Assembly (NCBI GenBank): GCA_036927565.1
Contig: JAYESD010000005.1
Location: 91,614,301 to 91,678,300 of the forward strand
From: Tuctoria greenei
Taxonomy: Eukaryota; Streptophyta; Magnoliopsida; Poales; Poaceae
Reading direction: 5' to 3'
DNA: 64,000 nucleotides
The stretch's first letter is position 1. Each line of letters starts with the position of its first letter. A model generated the notes under the pieces. The model searched no databases, was not told where the DNA came from, and was given only the letters and a program-made list of their open reading frames with translations. Made by a program: the position numbers and the translations under genes. Below, piece by piece: positions 11,394-23,486 of this stretch.

Positions 11394-12914
11394 TGTGACA
11401 CTCGGTTCCGAAAAATGAACTAAGTGCACGCATATGTGTGCTCAGGATGTTCAACACATATGCACGAGTGCATCACAAACGATATACAGAAAATTACCAC
11501 AGCACGAACTATTAAATAAGTACTTTTATTACAATATTAAAATAATCCTCAAATTACAAAATCTAATGATCATTATTAATAATACTAATAATGCTGCAGC
11601 GGAAATAATCTAAACTAAGAAAACTAAGCATATGGGATGTAGCGAGGCTCCAAGCAATCCATAGGCAAGTCAAGGGCAGCACACAACCTAGTACTCTGCA
11701 TTATCATCAAGGTACTCCCAAACATCACCTGAAGTTGTTGGTGGGGGAATTGCAAGGGTTAGCATATGTCATACTCAACTAGTGTGGGAAAATAATGACA
11801 TGTATCCGAAACAAGGAATGTTAATAAATAATGGTTGTTTGCTGAAAAGTACATTTAAAATAGGTAAAAAGCATCCCACAATGTTTGTGTGAATAAATCC
11901 TATCATATCCCAAATAATTATCATAATACGAATCCATCATCCATTATCCATCAAAATACCAATTTCTAACCGTCATCATCAACCATATCCATTTATCACA
12001 ATCCAATCCATAATCATGACAAAACCATCCCAAATATTAAGTTTCCCTCTAATCATGTAGGTCATCCAGGTGCTCTGAACCGGGATCACGGCTATTATGA
12101 TAGTTTTTAACACTCTGCAGAGGTTGTGTACGATTTTACCCACAAGTTCATGATTTCATAACTCGTCGGCGACTAAAGAAACCTCCCTTATGCCAAATAC
12201 ACTACCATAGGTATATGGCCAAGAGATCACAAAATAGCCTTTACCAAAGGACACCAGCATATTCAGACCCACTGAGGTTTCACCAGTGGTGATGCCTCCA
12301 ATTGAGCACATCCAACCAATGGCCGCCTCTTGTGTCGTTCAGATCCCAGGGCAGCCCCGCCACTATTGCAAACCCTAATGACTCCCATTCCCCTCTCCTC
12401 CAAATGATCCAAACAATGCTGGTAATACACCTAATTAATTGGCTAAGCTGCACCCATACTTGGCCTTGTGGTGGCACTTTTTCTTGACTAATTCTCGCAT
12501 GAACTGATCCTTAGATCTAAAGCAAACGAATACACCATATCTTCAAACCCAATCCACAAATCATGCTTGCTTAGATCTTCCAAGTCCCATGTTATCAAAT
12601 AACCATGCCATCAATTCTCATCATACATAAGTGCATTAAATCACAGTTAAGACATTTGGTATTTTCCCATCCCAATAAATTAGAGCAAAGCAAAAAGGTA
12701 AAAGTACCCTTCTCGACTCTCTACAATATATATTCCAAGCGACAAAGATGGTCAAACAAGACTAGTAAACACATATCATGGGTTTCCCATCAATTTGACA
12801 CAAGCATGCAGTTTTAAAAATAAAACATTTAAAAATAGGATCAAAATGATCAAGGAAACTTGTCTTGCTCTTGAGATTTGTTAGGATCAAAAACTTCGAA
12901 ATTCTGGTGTTACA
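11394..12914 (-). mobile_element. Solo LTR K, Tekay/Del-like gypsy, minus strand
   Basis: Read on the minus strand it starts TGTAACACCAGAATTTC and ends CGAGTGTCACA. Flanks are CTAGT (11389-11393) and CTAGC (12915-12919), a TSD with one change, and copia coding sequence is continuous across it (the HRRLAHVGM region in C2). Its inner sequence, including the AACCGGGATCACGG and ACTCTGCAGAG stretches, is related to the H LTR (54700-56151) and solo LTR L. No internal region is present, so it is a solo LTR, presumably from LTR-LTR recombination. Confidence 0.85.
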
Positions 12915-13592
12915 CTAGCCGTCTATGCCACAGCCATCCCATGTTAGTTTTTGCAATCAAGCATGTGTCGAGTTCGACTTTATCTTTGCTGAAATCAACA
13001 GAATAAAGTTTTCCCTTCAACAAACCCTTGAATGCAATTGAGTTATCGCTTCTTCTATAAACTGTCACACCCTCATTAGTAAACAAGCAGTTATATCCTT
13101 CGTCACATAGCTGAGATATGGACAAAAGATTGTAATCTAAAGAATCAAGATGTAAAACATGCGAAAGAGTGTGTTGAGATGATAAATTATATAGATGCCA
13201 ATGACTTTTCCTTGGATGTTGTCTCCGGAGTAGATTCCTTCACTTGGATCTGCATTTTCTTCATATTCCACGAACATTCTCCTTTCTTTGGTCATATGAT
13301 TGGTGCATACACTGTCTAGCAACCATTTTGATCCACCGGAGGAGTAGGCCTGCAAAATTGAATTATACCTTGGTTTTAGGTACCCAGGCTTGCTTGGATC
13401 CTTTGAATTAGTTACAAGTGACTTAGGCACCCACACAAAAGTTTTGGGGTTCTTGTGGCTTGGCCCTGCAAATTCTGCATAAACATAACCAAATCTATTT
13501 CTCGTAAGAACATAGGATGCATCAAAAGTATGAAATAACGTTTGGTGTTCATATTCTAAAGAATTCTCCTCAACAAAAGTAATATGATCCAT
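12915..13592 (-). pseudogene. C1 protease and pre-integrase domain
   Basis: Minus strand. The protease active-site segment reads WLLDSVCTNHMT near 13310-13335; C2 has DSGCTNHMTG, so the catalytic triad Gly is Val here. It is followed by the GAG-pre-integrase region (SISQLCDEGYNCLF, NMGWLWHRRL) ending at K. A frameshift near 13130 splits the region into two open frames. Confidence 0.85.
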
Positions 13593-15657
13593 ATTGTGAA
13601 TTTTAGTGAGTTGCTATTTACATCATGTATACCCAAGACGATCTTTGACTTTAGGAGGTCTTGTGACCATATATGCACTACGTGCATATTTAATATTTTC
13701 CTTGTTAGAGATGCCACTTTTTGGAAGGATGTTTGATTTGAGATGCTTTAAGTTCATCCTTCATATTAGTATTTAATTTAGCACAATTGCACATTTTACT
13801 TGGTGTCGATTTGAAATCTTTAGAAGATGAGCTCTTGGAGGAGGAAGTGCCACTTTTCTTGAGACTCAACTTGCATTTCAAGAATCTTGTTAACTTTAGT
13901 CAAGTTAGTAAGATCATCCTTGATTGCAACGTGTGGCTCTTCTAGTTTTGAGTAAGTTTCCTTACTCAAGGCTAGTTCAAGCTCAAGTGCCTTGCTTCTC
14001 TCCTTTTCAAGCTCAAGAAGCTTTCAACCTCATGATACTTCTTTCTTTGAGGAATGAGCATATATTCTTGATGGTTGACAAGTTCCTCCTTCTCAAAGAT
14101 CTCATCCGATAATAATTTCATTCTTAAGGTAGTTTTACTTAATCCTTTTAGCATTTCCTCATTTTTGCTAGCACTGTCAAAATCATCAATAGAGGAATGT
14201 AAAGAAGGTTTAGATCTGACCTTTTTCCATGCCATCTTTAGCCATGAGGAAGGTGTGGTTGGTGTATTTCCGTCCTCCCGTGTTTGGGAAGAGTGTATAC
14301 TTCTTTGTCGGCTTATTGATGGCAAGTGTTGCCATCTCCTCCTCATCTTTGGAGGAGGACTCATTGTTTGAGTCCCACTCCTTGCTGATGTGCGCTTGCT
14401 GTGCTTGCTTCTTCTTCTTAAACATTTTCTTTTCCTATGGCCTTGATTCTTTCTTCTTCTTGTTCATATTGACAATCAACCATGAAGTGTCTATATTCGC
14501 CACAGTTGTAGCAAGTACGTTGTGCTTTGAATTTTCCCTTCTTTTTACTCTTTCCTTCACTTGAGTTGTTTCGTTTTCTTCTTTTCATCATGCGCTTGAA
14601 TCTTTTGATGAAGAGCACCATTTCTTTATCATCCATGTCTGTGCTCACATCATCACTATCCTCTTATTCATGAGTCTCACGAGTTTCTTCTCCCTTGGGC
14701 TTGCATGTTGCCTTGAGGGCAACTTCCTTCTTCTTGAATGAAGTAAGCTCTACAAGTTCTTTCACTTATTGAGCCTCCTTCTCCATCATATCATGATTTA
14801 TGATCTTTCCAAGAACTTCGTCGGGGGTCATTTTGTGGAACCCCAGAATTTCTCTTATCACTAAGCATACAGTGACATTGCGTGGCATGAATGCTCTTAT
14901 CATCCTCTTCACAACCTCATGACCAGTCGACTTCTTGCTTCCATAAGCACAGATCTTGCTAATGAGCATGCGGTTGTACATCTCTTGAGGAGTCTCACCA
15001 TCCTCGATGGGGAATCTTCCCAATTCATCCTCAAGCATTTCAATCTTCGCTTCGCGGACGGAGTGGTTCCCTTCATGAGCAGTCTTGAGGGTGTCCCATA
15101 TATCCTTGGTAATTTCTAGTCCATCCACCTTGGTGAACTCTTCTCATCTCAAGGATGAGGTGGTCACCGCAACGGCTTGTGCATTACGATGAATTGCTTG
15201 TTCTTGCTCTGAGGTGAGTTCTTCATCATTGTCAGGGATATCAAAACCTGTACAAATTATGTGCCAAAGACTCGGGTTTATAGAGATAAGATGCATCTTC
15301 ATGTTGTATGTCCACATAGTATAGTCAGTTCCATCAAAGTGAGGGGGTTTCCCAATGGAATAGAGAGATAATGATTGTTGTTATTGAGCTTCTCATAATT
15401 AAAAGGATTCTGGGACTAGTCTTGATGACTACTCCCTTTTGGCTTTTCATCTTCCTTCTTGTCTCTTTGGCTCAGAAGCTTCTTTTCGGGAGTGCCTTCA
15501 GTTGGCACACATCCTCATCGTCGTGCTCATAGTCCTTGAGCACATCGAACACCTTAGTGTCTTTTTTGTCTCCGATGATGGGCATTTTTGGGATCTCATT
15601 GGTCTTGTTGTCGGCCATTTGTCTCCCCGAGTAGTGAGTCTCGTAAATAGAGACCTT
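13593..15657 (-). pseudogene. C1 gag
   Basis: Minus strand copia Gag: a capsid-like region (14766-15128, with EITKDIWDTLKTAHEG and FMPRNVTVCLVIRE), a Lys-rich segment, an intact CCHC zinc knuckle (CYNCGEYRHFMVDC, about 14470-14511), and a C-terminal helical region of Lys/Glu/Leu-rich sequence (about 13970-14220). It is interrupted by several stops and frameshifts. It aligns with C2 gag (27131-28514 plus 34604-35290). Confidence 0.85.
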
Positions 15658-15669
15658 GCTCTGATACCG
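15658..15669 (-). promoter_or_regulatory. C1 primer-binding site
   Basis: On the minus strand CGGTATCAGAGC, two bases inside the 5' LTR end at 15672. It differs from the initiator tRNA-Met complement TGGTATCAGAGC at its first base. Confidence 0.8.
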
Positions 15670-15671
15670 AT

Positions 15672-16462
15672 TGAATGTGGCCTAGAGGGGGGTGAATAGG
15701 CATTAAAACTTTTACCTGCAGCACTTAACAGAATCGTCAAATATGAGGAAGGTCGGACTAGTTCGGTGTAGGGTGCGGACTAGTCCGGTGTGCATTTTGC
15801 ACCTACGAACCTTAACTATTTTTGTGTTTTTCTTTGAACATTATAGCAGTGGAAAGGTAGATTAAAGATAGAGTGATTGACAGGTGAGGATAACAATTAA
15901 GCTCCTTGAGAAACAAAAATTTAAAGATGATTACAAGTATGATCAAGTTTAGCCCTAGATGGTGATAAATACGAAAAGTAAAGATCAAGAACACACGAGA
16001 CAAAAGATTTTTACTGAGGTTCGATCCTACGAAAGAGATCTATGTCCTCATTGAGGAGCTCACACAGAGTCGAGTCTCAACCAACCCTCGTCAAGTCACC
16101 ACGAAGGCCGACTTGAGTTCCACTATCACATAGTATTCACCGAGTCAATGGGGCAACCTCACAAGCAGATGGCTCCCACAAGATTACAGTGAGGAACTAA
16201 ATCAGATACAATCAAAATGTTTACAAGAAATGTGAGAGCGTATTGGAGATCAAACCCAAGAGCTCAACAATGCGTAGACGTCGCTCTCTCTTTTTCAAAT
16301 CTTGATTCCAAAAAGATTGAACTTTTTAGGGTTTTAGATGTGTGAAGATGAGTGGTTTTGTGCTCTTGGGATGTGTGATGGCTCAGCTAGGGTGCTTAGC
16401 TGTTATGTTTTGGGTTGTGGATCACTTATTTATAGTTATTCTGAAAAGTTATTGTTAGGGAT
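15672..16462 (-). repeat. C1 5' LTR, right part in element orientation (791 bp)
   Basis: Minus-strand LTR, ending CTAGGCCACATTCA next to the primer-binding site, with a poly-C run just inside. It carries GGACTAGTCCGG-type palindromes at about 15755-15800 and a reverse-strand TATAAATA near 16427-16434. It is interrupted at 16463 by F; the rest is 24707-25346. The two parts total about 1.43 kb, equal to the C2 3' LTR. Confidence 0.88.
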
Positions 16463-17698
16463 TGTTGACGGTCCTTAATTGTCAAATCCGACCACCAATT
16501 ACCTGCATAAAAGCTATGGATTAGACAACCAACATAGTGGTAGGAGTTATTTACTAACTATCACCACAAGTGTTGGTGCAATTGTGTATGCAGGTGAATT
16601 ATGCCTATAATTAGAGGTATTTATAGGGACCAATCCAAGAAACACACCTTTTGACCAATCAGGCACAAGCACGAGGATCTTGGGCCCACTCGGAGCAGAA
16701 AACCAACTAAAAATTGAGATGAATCACCCATACCCATGATGGGCCCCACAAAACAGCCCCCCGGAAGAAAAACACCGCGTTTGGGGCCTTCAGAAAGTCG
16801 GTCGAAGTGCCAGGTTGGCCAACTAGGTAAACGCGCCAAACGCGGTCAACCACCATGTGTTCGCTCCTCACGGCTTGGAGATCATGATGGCGACAGATTC
16901 CCTGGCTTTTACTTGCGCCAAACCGACCTTTGGAGGGTATAAATAGGGGGTAGGGGGCTCCCTCACTCCACACACCAAAAGCTTGAGTCTGGTACTTCAC
17001 TCCAAAGGTGTAGCACTGCCTAAGTGCTTAGAATATAGGGAGAGAGTGAGAAAAGGGTGGAGGAGGAGGCTCCGGCTTGTCGAGCTTCTTCCACTTAAGG
17101 ATAGGATTTGGGCTTGTCGAACCCTCTCCTCCTTTGTACCTCAACAGTTCTTTCCATCTCAAGTAAGGTACATGATTTCAATTTGAGTTCATTTATTTAA
17201 TCAAGCAAGTTAATTCCTTAGTTGCTTGTTCGTTTATCACTCTATTCATTTAGAGGCCCTAGTCTTAGCTAGAGAGGTTAGGGAAGTAATCGATAACATA
17301 GGCGTGTTGTCTAGGCTTGACGTTACCTTTGATTATCTTATAGTCCATGAGTTGTAGGTAGGAGGTAGGTGGTGACAGCCCTATATGTCCGTTGTAATCC
17401 TCCACGTTTGGCTAGGACATCGGCTCTTGGCGGGAGTCACCTGTCAAACAAGGGTAAGCTTGTGCCCAATACAAGCTGCTATTGACCGACTTGCTTTGAA
17501 TTAGAAACTCTTCTCTTAGGAAATCCACTCTATCTCTTTCTTACCACCAACATTTGTGTCCATGGTTGAACCAGTTAGAAGATTAGCACATACGTTCCTT
17601 GGATTCGATACATTTGGAAATACTCTTTAAGGGGATGTGCTATTATGGTTCCTCCGTGCGCTTACGAATTTTCATCTGTGACGTACCAACCGTCAACA
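16463..17698 (+). repeat. F 5' LTR (1236 bp)
   Basis: Begins TGTTGACGGTCC and ends ACCGTCAACA, with imperfect inverted ends (TGTTGACGGT / ACCGTCAACA). A TATAAATA box lies at 16938-16945. It aligns along its length with the 3' LTR, with several small differences. Confidence 0.92.
16938..16945 (+). promoter_or_regulatory. TATA box of F 5' LTR
   Basis: TATAAATA followed by GGGGGTAGGGGGCTCC. The 3' LTR copy at about 23950 reads TATAAGGGGG, so three bases of the box are lost there. The related LTR M has TATAAATA at the equivalent place. Confidence 0.7.
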
Positions 17699-17706
17699 AG
17701 CATTTT

Positions 17707-17724
17707 TGGAGCCGTCGTTGGGGA
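17707..17724 (+). promoter_or_regulatory. F primer-binding site (decayed tRNA-Asp type)
   Basis: TGGAGCCGTCGTTGGGGA lies eight bases after the LTR end. J has TGGCGCCATTGC at the same place. This matches the tRNA-Asp complement (TGGCGCCGTTGCCGGGGA) used by Athila/Tat elements, with three changes. Confidence 0.75.
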
Positions 17725-17806
17725 ATGGTTATTGTTGATCTTCAAACCTTGTTCACCCTCGTATCTATTTTTTATCTTTATTCCTTACATTTCCACCATC
17801 TAAACT

Positions 17807-18348
17807 ATGGAGCAACCCAAAATTCTTTCTCTATCTGCTCCTATGGGTGAGTTCTGTGAGCCTCCGCCATCGGCGAATCCCATTTTCTCAACTAGCTATG
17901 AACTCCACCTTGACTTTATAGCCATGTTTCGGGAGCAATCCTTCCCAGGGATGGATTGTGAGAATCCCTACAATCACCTACGGGAGTTTGAGCAATTGTG
18001 TTCATGCCTTCTAATCAAGGACATGATACAAGAAACCCTTAAGTGGAAATTGTTTTCCTTTTTCCTCAAGGAAAGAGCGAAGCAGTGGTACACTCATACC
18101 GTTGGTAGTGCAAATGGAAAAAGGAAAGAACTTCGAGACAATTTTTGTCTTGCATTCTTTCCACTCTCTCAAGTTGCCTCTCTAGGGAAATTGTCAACTT
18201 CCAGCAAATCGAGAGGGAATCTATAGGTGCAGTCTGTGCTAGATTTTCATTGCTAACTAAATCAGGCCCGGACTTGTCCATTCCCGAACATGTGTTGTTA
18301 CAACACTTTTTTGGGCTTGACTAGGATTCTTCCCTATACCTCGACATA
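17807..18348 (+). pseudogene. F gag, N-terminal part
   Basis: An open frame of 139 residues from 17807 (MEQPKILSLSAP) with Athila-type capsid sequence (PYNHLREFEQLCS, WKLFSFFLKERAKQWY) then a frameshift near 18190; capsid sequence continues in other frames to about 18340. No zinc knuckle is visible, as is usual in this lineage. Start chosen because it is the first Met of the open frame, about 100 bp after the primer site. Confidence 0.8.
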
Positions 18349-19488
18349 ATGGCTGGAGGCTCTTTACTCCATAAGATACCAATTGAAGGAAGGGAAATTC
18401 TAGACCGCATTCTAGAAAATACATCCTTCACTGTCGGTCTTGATGAAAGTCCTCAAGAGGAAGCCGAGTCAAGACATGAGGATCCCCCCATAGTCACCTT
18501 GGAACCCATACCATGTTCATCTCAAGTTGTGACTATGAAATCCTCACCCAAACCAAAGACATCGAAGGAAGAAGAAATTCAACCTTCAAAGTTTCCATTA
18601 TGCTTCGAGGAAGATCTTTTTGAAGATTTTGGGAATGCCTCAAAGTATTTTTATGGAAGGAAACCATCATTACATCCCTCACTCCTTGATCCGCCTAAAG
18701 GAAAATTCCTTCAGGAAACGATCAAGGAGTTGACCTCAATCATCAGTAGGGAATGGGCAGCGGAGGTTGAGCTTTCACCTAAAATAATTCTGGTAATCTC
18801 ACCCCCAACAACCATTCGATGTCTTATTCGAGGGGTAATGATGAACATCCTTTATAATCCCACAGTTGGAGCCAATATCATTTCCAAGAATTGTGCTTTA
18901 GCCATTTTGGGTGATCTACCTTGGACTCCATTAAGAATATACTTTAGAGACTCCTATGGAAAAGGAAGGATATGGGATTTTATAAAACATTTCTGTAAGA
19001 CATGAGAACATCGAGTTCTGTCTTGATTTTCATGTCTTCGAAGTCCAAGACTTCGATGTAATGATAGGGTTACCCATTGAGAAATTACTCGTGGATGCCC
19101 CCTCAAAAGGCAACCTAGATGTTAAACTTAGAGGGAGAAAGTTTTCCATTCCCATTCTGTGATCAAGAACACATTAGCAGAACCTCCCCTCGAGAATGAG
19201 CCAATCGAGGAAGCCATGGACCTTCAATTCTTTGAATTTCCTGAAGATGACGAAGAAGAAGAATTCATCCAAGAAGTGGATGAATTGCAGGAGACATTTG
19301 ATTTGCCCAAAGAAGAGCCATCTCAAAAGCCCACGATTGATTTGAAAACCCTACCACTAGGCCTACGCTATGCTTTCCTACACGGTGATGCTGAAGCTCA
19401 TGTCATCGTAAATGACAAACTTTCACAAAACAAAACTGCCAAACTCATGACCATCTTAGAAAAGCATAGATCCATCCTAGGCTACTAA
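18349..19488 (+). pseudogene. F gag C-terminus and protease region
   Basis: Two open frames (18349-19005 and 19159-19488) interrupted near 19000-19160. The first contains a protease-like segment, MMNILYNPTVGANIISK, with a hydrophobic flank but no standard D-S/T-G triad. The second is acidic and leads to the start of RT (LRYAFLHGDAEAHVIV). Assignment rests on order and lineage; protease function is unlikely. Confidence 0.7.
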
Positions 19489-20880
19489 GTCCAAGACCTT
19501 AAGGGAATCAGCCCTGCTCTTCGCACCCATTGCATTCCCACCGACCCTCTTAGCACATTGTCTAGGGAACCTCAATGGAGGTTGAACAATGCCATGCGGA
19601 AGGTTGTCAAAAAGGGGGTCTTGAAACTCTTGCATGCCGGGATAATTTATCTCGTTCCTCATAGTGAGTTGGTTAGCCATGTCCAAGTTCGAAATGACAG
19701 TCGTTCGAAATGAGAGGAATGGACTCATTCCTCAACAAACTGTCACAGGGTGGAGGATGTGTATTGACTATAGAAAACTCAACAAGGCAACAATGAAGGA
19801 TCATTTCTTGCTGCCTTTCTTTGATGAAATGCTTGAGCGGCTAGCGACACATTCCTTATTTTTTTTCCTTGATGGGTATTGTGGTTACCATCAAATTCCC
19901 ATCCACCTTGATGATCAAAGTGAGACCACCTTCACATGTCCTTACGGAATGTACGCCTGTCGGCGAATGTCGTTGGGTTGTGTAATGCACCCGCTTCGTT
20001 CCAAATGTGCATGATGTCTATTTTCTCAGACATGATCGAGGAAATCATGAAAGTTTTCATGGACGATTTTTCTGTCTATAGAAAAACTTTTGATCATTGT
20101 ATTGAGAACCTAGACACGATCTTACAAAGATGCCAAGCGAAAGACCTGGTGCTAAATTGGGAAAATTATCATTTTATGGTCTGTGAAGGCATCGTCTTAG
20201 GACACTTGGTATCCGAAAGGATTTGAGGTGGACAAAGCTAAAATTGAAGTTATTGAAAAGCTTCCAGCTCCCACCCACATTAAGGGTATCCGTAGCTTAT
20301 TAGGCCATGCGGGGTTCTACCAATGATTTATCAAGGATGTACCCATTGATTTCGATGATGAGTGTCACCAATCTTTTGATATCCTCAAGAAGGCACTCAT
20401 CACAGCTCCAATCATTCAACTGCCTGATTGGACGCTGCCATTCCAAATCATATGTGATACTAGTGACTATGTCGTTGGAGCGGTCCTTGGCCAAACCAAG
20501 GATAAGAAGCATCATGTAATAGCCTATGCTAGCAAGACTCTATCAGGAGCTCAACTTAACTATTCCACAACTGAAAAGGAGCTCCTAGCAGTTGTCTTTG
20601 CTATCGGTAAGTTTAGATCATACTTGGTTGGAGTAAAAATCATAGTCTACACAGACCTAGTGCTTTGAAATATTTGCTCACCAAGAAAGATGTTAAACCT
20701 AGGCTAATACGATGGATTCTCCTACTCCAAGAGTTTGACCTAGAGATAAGAGATAAAAAAGGGAGTAGAGAATTCTATCGCTGATCATCTCTCACATATG
20801 GAAATCCCAAATACACTGGACATACCTATCAATGATTTCCTACGTGATGGTATGTTGCTCAAGTTGACCGACTATAACCC
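19489..20880 (+). pseudogene. F reverse transcriptase and RNase H
   Basis: RT with IPQQTVTGWRMCIDYRKLN (about 19727-19783), LDGYCGYHQIPIH, TFTCPYGMYACRRMS and FMDDFSVY (catalytic FMDD at 20056-20067), then RNase H (about 20400-20800, including QLNYSTTEKELLAVVFA). At least four frameshifts or stops, for instance near 19990 and 20220. FMDD is the usual variant in Athila. Confidence 0.85.
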
Positions 20881-21798
20881 TTAATATGTGGACATCGTAA
20901 ACTTCATGGTTACAGGGTACGTACCATCGGGGCAGGATAAGAAAACGCTCATTTTTTAGAGTCAACATCACCTGTGGGATGATCCATACCTCTATAGGGT
21001 ATATTCTGATGGGCTGCTTAGAAGGTGCATCCCAACAATCGAAGGCACCAAAATCATCGAAAGATTCCATGTGGCCCCCTATGGCAGGCACTATTGTGTT
21101 CACCATACTCAAGCAAAGATCTGGCAAAGCAGATTCTTTTGACCCTCAATGTATGAGGCTACAAAGGAATTCGTTAGACGATGTCGAGAATGCCAAAAGC
21201 ATGGAGAAATCACTAATCGCAATGCGATGCCCCTCACATACAATCTCCAAGTAGAATTATTTGATGTGTGGGGGATCGACTTCATGGGACCCCTTTCAAA
21301 GTCCTATGATTGCGAGTATATTCTGGTGGCCGTAGATTATGTGTCCAAATGGGTAGAAGCATTAACATGCAAATATGCCAATGTCAAGACCGCTCGGAAA
21401 ATGTTCATGAAATCATTTTCCCACGGTTTGGAACTCTCCAAATGGTCATAAGTGATGGAGGGTCTCATTTCATGACAAGACCTTCTGAAGCTTTCTGAGG
21501 GAGCTTGGGGTTAGGCATAACATTTCTACTCCGTACCCATCCCCAAACAAGTGGTCAAGCAGAAACTTTAAACAAACAAATCAAGAATATTATGCAAAAG
21601 GCCGTCTTTGGGATGGGGAATGGATGGAAGAACAAACTATCCGAAGCACTTTGGGCATACCGTACCGCCTATAAGACACCCATTGGAATGTCACCTTTTC
21701 GAATTGCCTACGGAAAAACTTGTCATTTACCCGTAGAATTGGAACATAGAGCGTATTGGGCTATCAAGAAGTGGAACATGGATCTTTTCAGAACCTGA
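20881..21798 (+). pseudogene. F integrase
   Basis: A zinc-binding N-terminus (CRECQKHGEI near 21183) and a core with VWGIDFMGPLSKSYDCEYILVA (catalytic Asp near 21280), broken by a frameshift near 21430, then HPQTSGQAETLNKQIKNIM with the catalytic Glu near 21560 and WAYRTAYKTPIGMSPF. The last open frame ends at 21796-21798. C-terminal sequence beyond is not recognisable. Confidence 0.85.
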
Positions 21799-23486
21799 AG
21801 AAAATTTAGACAAAGAGGAAGACGTATTCAATTTGATTGACTTTAACACCTATCCTTGAAGTTTGGTTAAATTTTCCATGTCCAATAAAGCAAGCTCCAA
21901 CCTCACCACTCCTTTCCAATCATCCCACTTTCCCCACTTGGCTAAGTAGGAGAGAAGTAAAATGTAGAATATCATAAATACATTCCTACTTAGGACGTAG
22001 ACACTTATTTTGATTCTATCATACAAAGTTTCTTTGCCAAATAAATTGCGACTCACCAGTGTAGGTAAGGCCGGTAGAGTCTTTCACTCTTCCATGTTTA
22101 TGTGTCAAATGAAGACAGGTACAAGAACAAGTGTGGGGGAGGTGCCACAGGCCTCCCAAAGTGCAACATGTCCAGATCATCATGGAAGAACAATTCAGGG
22201 CATCGCATGAAGGACCACGAGAAGATTTGACCAATCCATGATGGCTTGGCCCACCCTTCTTCATTAATGCAATGGTTTGCGCTCTCTCACCTCTTATCCC
22301 TCTATACTTGATTTTGAGTTGAATTGGATTAAGCACAATAATATCATTAAAATCAACTCATTAGAAACTAAAATTGTGCAATTTCATATATCATATTTTG
22401 CTAAAGAATGGAATATGTCTACTTCTCATTTCAATTTCATTACCATGTTCTTGAACCACATATCAATTTAGGAAAAACATGTCATCTAAGTATTTGATTG
22501 GTGTGATATGGTAAATGAGTAAAACTTGGAGACTCTCCATGCTGGAATTGAATTTTGGTATTGCAATTTTTAAAGTCATCAGATTTTTGCCATCCTCTCT
22601 CATTAGAATTTAAATACTGACCAAGACCATATGATATAGATATTGAAAACCAAATGCATATGCCTCTTTGCATTTTCATTGAACTTTGTCAAACTCTTGA
22701 CCCTTTTGAGTGACTTGCATGAAATCTTTGATTAGGAATTTATTGTGCACTCCATCATATTCCATGATTTTCACACATCCACCATCAAAAGATACTCCAT
22801 GCAAATTTTGCAAAATCCTCTCTGAATAAAAATATGCACAAAAAGAAGTAGAAGGCATGGCTATAAGAGCTCTCTCAAAAAAAGAGAGAATTAAAAAAAG
22901 AAGGAAATAAAAAAGAGAGAGTCAATAAGTAGCCATGTTTTATCCTTGCACAAAAAAAGAGAGAGTGATCAATTGTGAGTCATCATCACCATTCATCAAC
23001 CACCATCCATAATAAGTGCACAAGAATTTCTTTAGTCATTGGTTTTTGTTGCATGGTCTTCCCATGAGGATCTCGTATTTGACATAGTAATATATGAATT
23101 GCAAGTGACCCACATTTATCCTTACCTTGCAAAAAGCAATATTTAGTTATAGTACAAGGAGTGGCAACTCATGCCAAGGAGCGGACTAAACACATTGAGA
23201 GACGAGAGCATTCTTTTGAGGAGCATGGCAATATCTTTTTGACTTGTGAAAATATAGCAATTTCCAAGTTTATTTCACTAGGAGGAGTCTAGGTGAACTA
23301 CATTCAAGTCGTTCCATCTCTCAAACACCCAAGATGATGTGGTAGTCACATATCAAAGGTTCTTGAACAAAGGTATGTGTTGAAATGTTTTGTATACAGA
23401 TTTCTTACTTGTAGCTAAATTATGATATCACTTAGTTCTTCTTGCCTTCACCCGAGGACGAGTGAAGGACTAAGCATAGAGGAGTT
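21799..23486 (+). other. F 3' noncoding region
   Basis: Nearly 1.7 kb between integrase and the 3' LTR. Athila elements often carry an env-like ORF here, but I see only short AT-rich frames, AGAGAG-rich runs (22880-22970), and no convincing coding sequence. Just before the LTR is a weak purine-rich stretch (GCATAGAGGAG) that could be the polypurine tract. Confidence 0.7.

Noticed and set aside
21799..23486. Searched for the env-like ORF expected in some Athila elements.
   Set aside because: Only short AT-rich frames without signal peptide, membrane segment or similarity to anything recognised.
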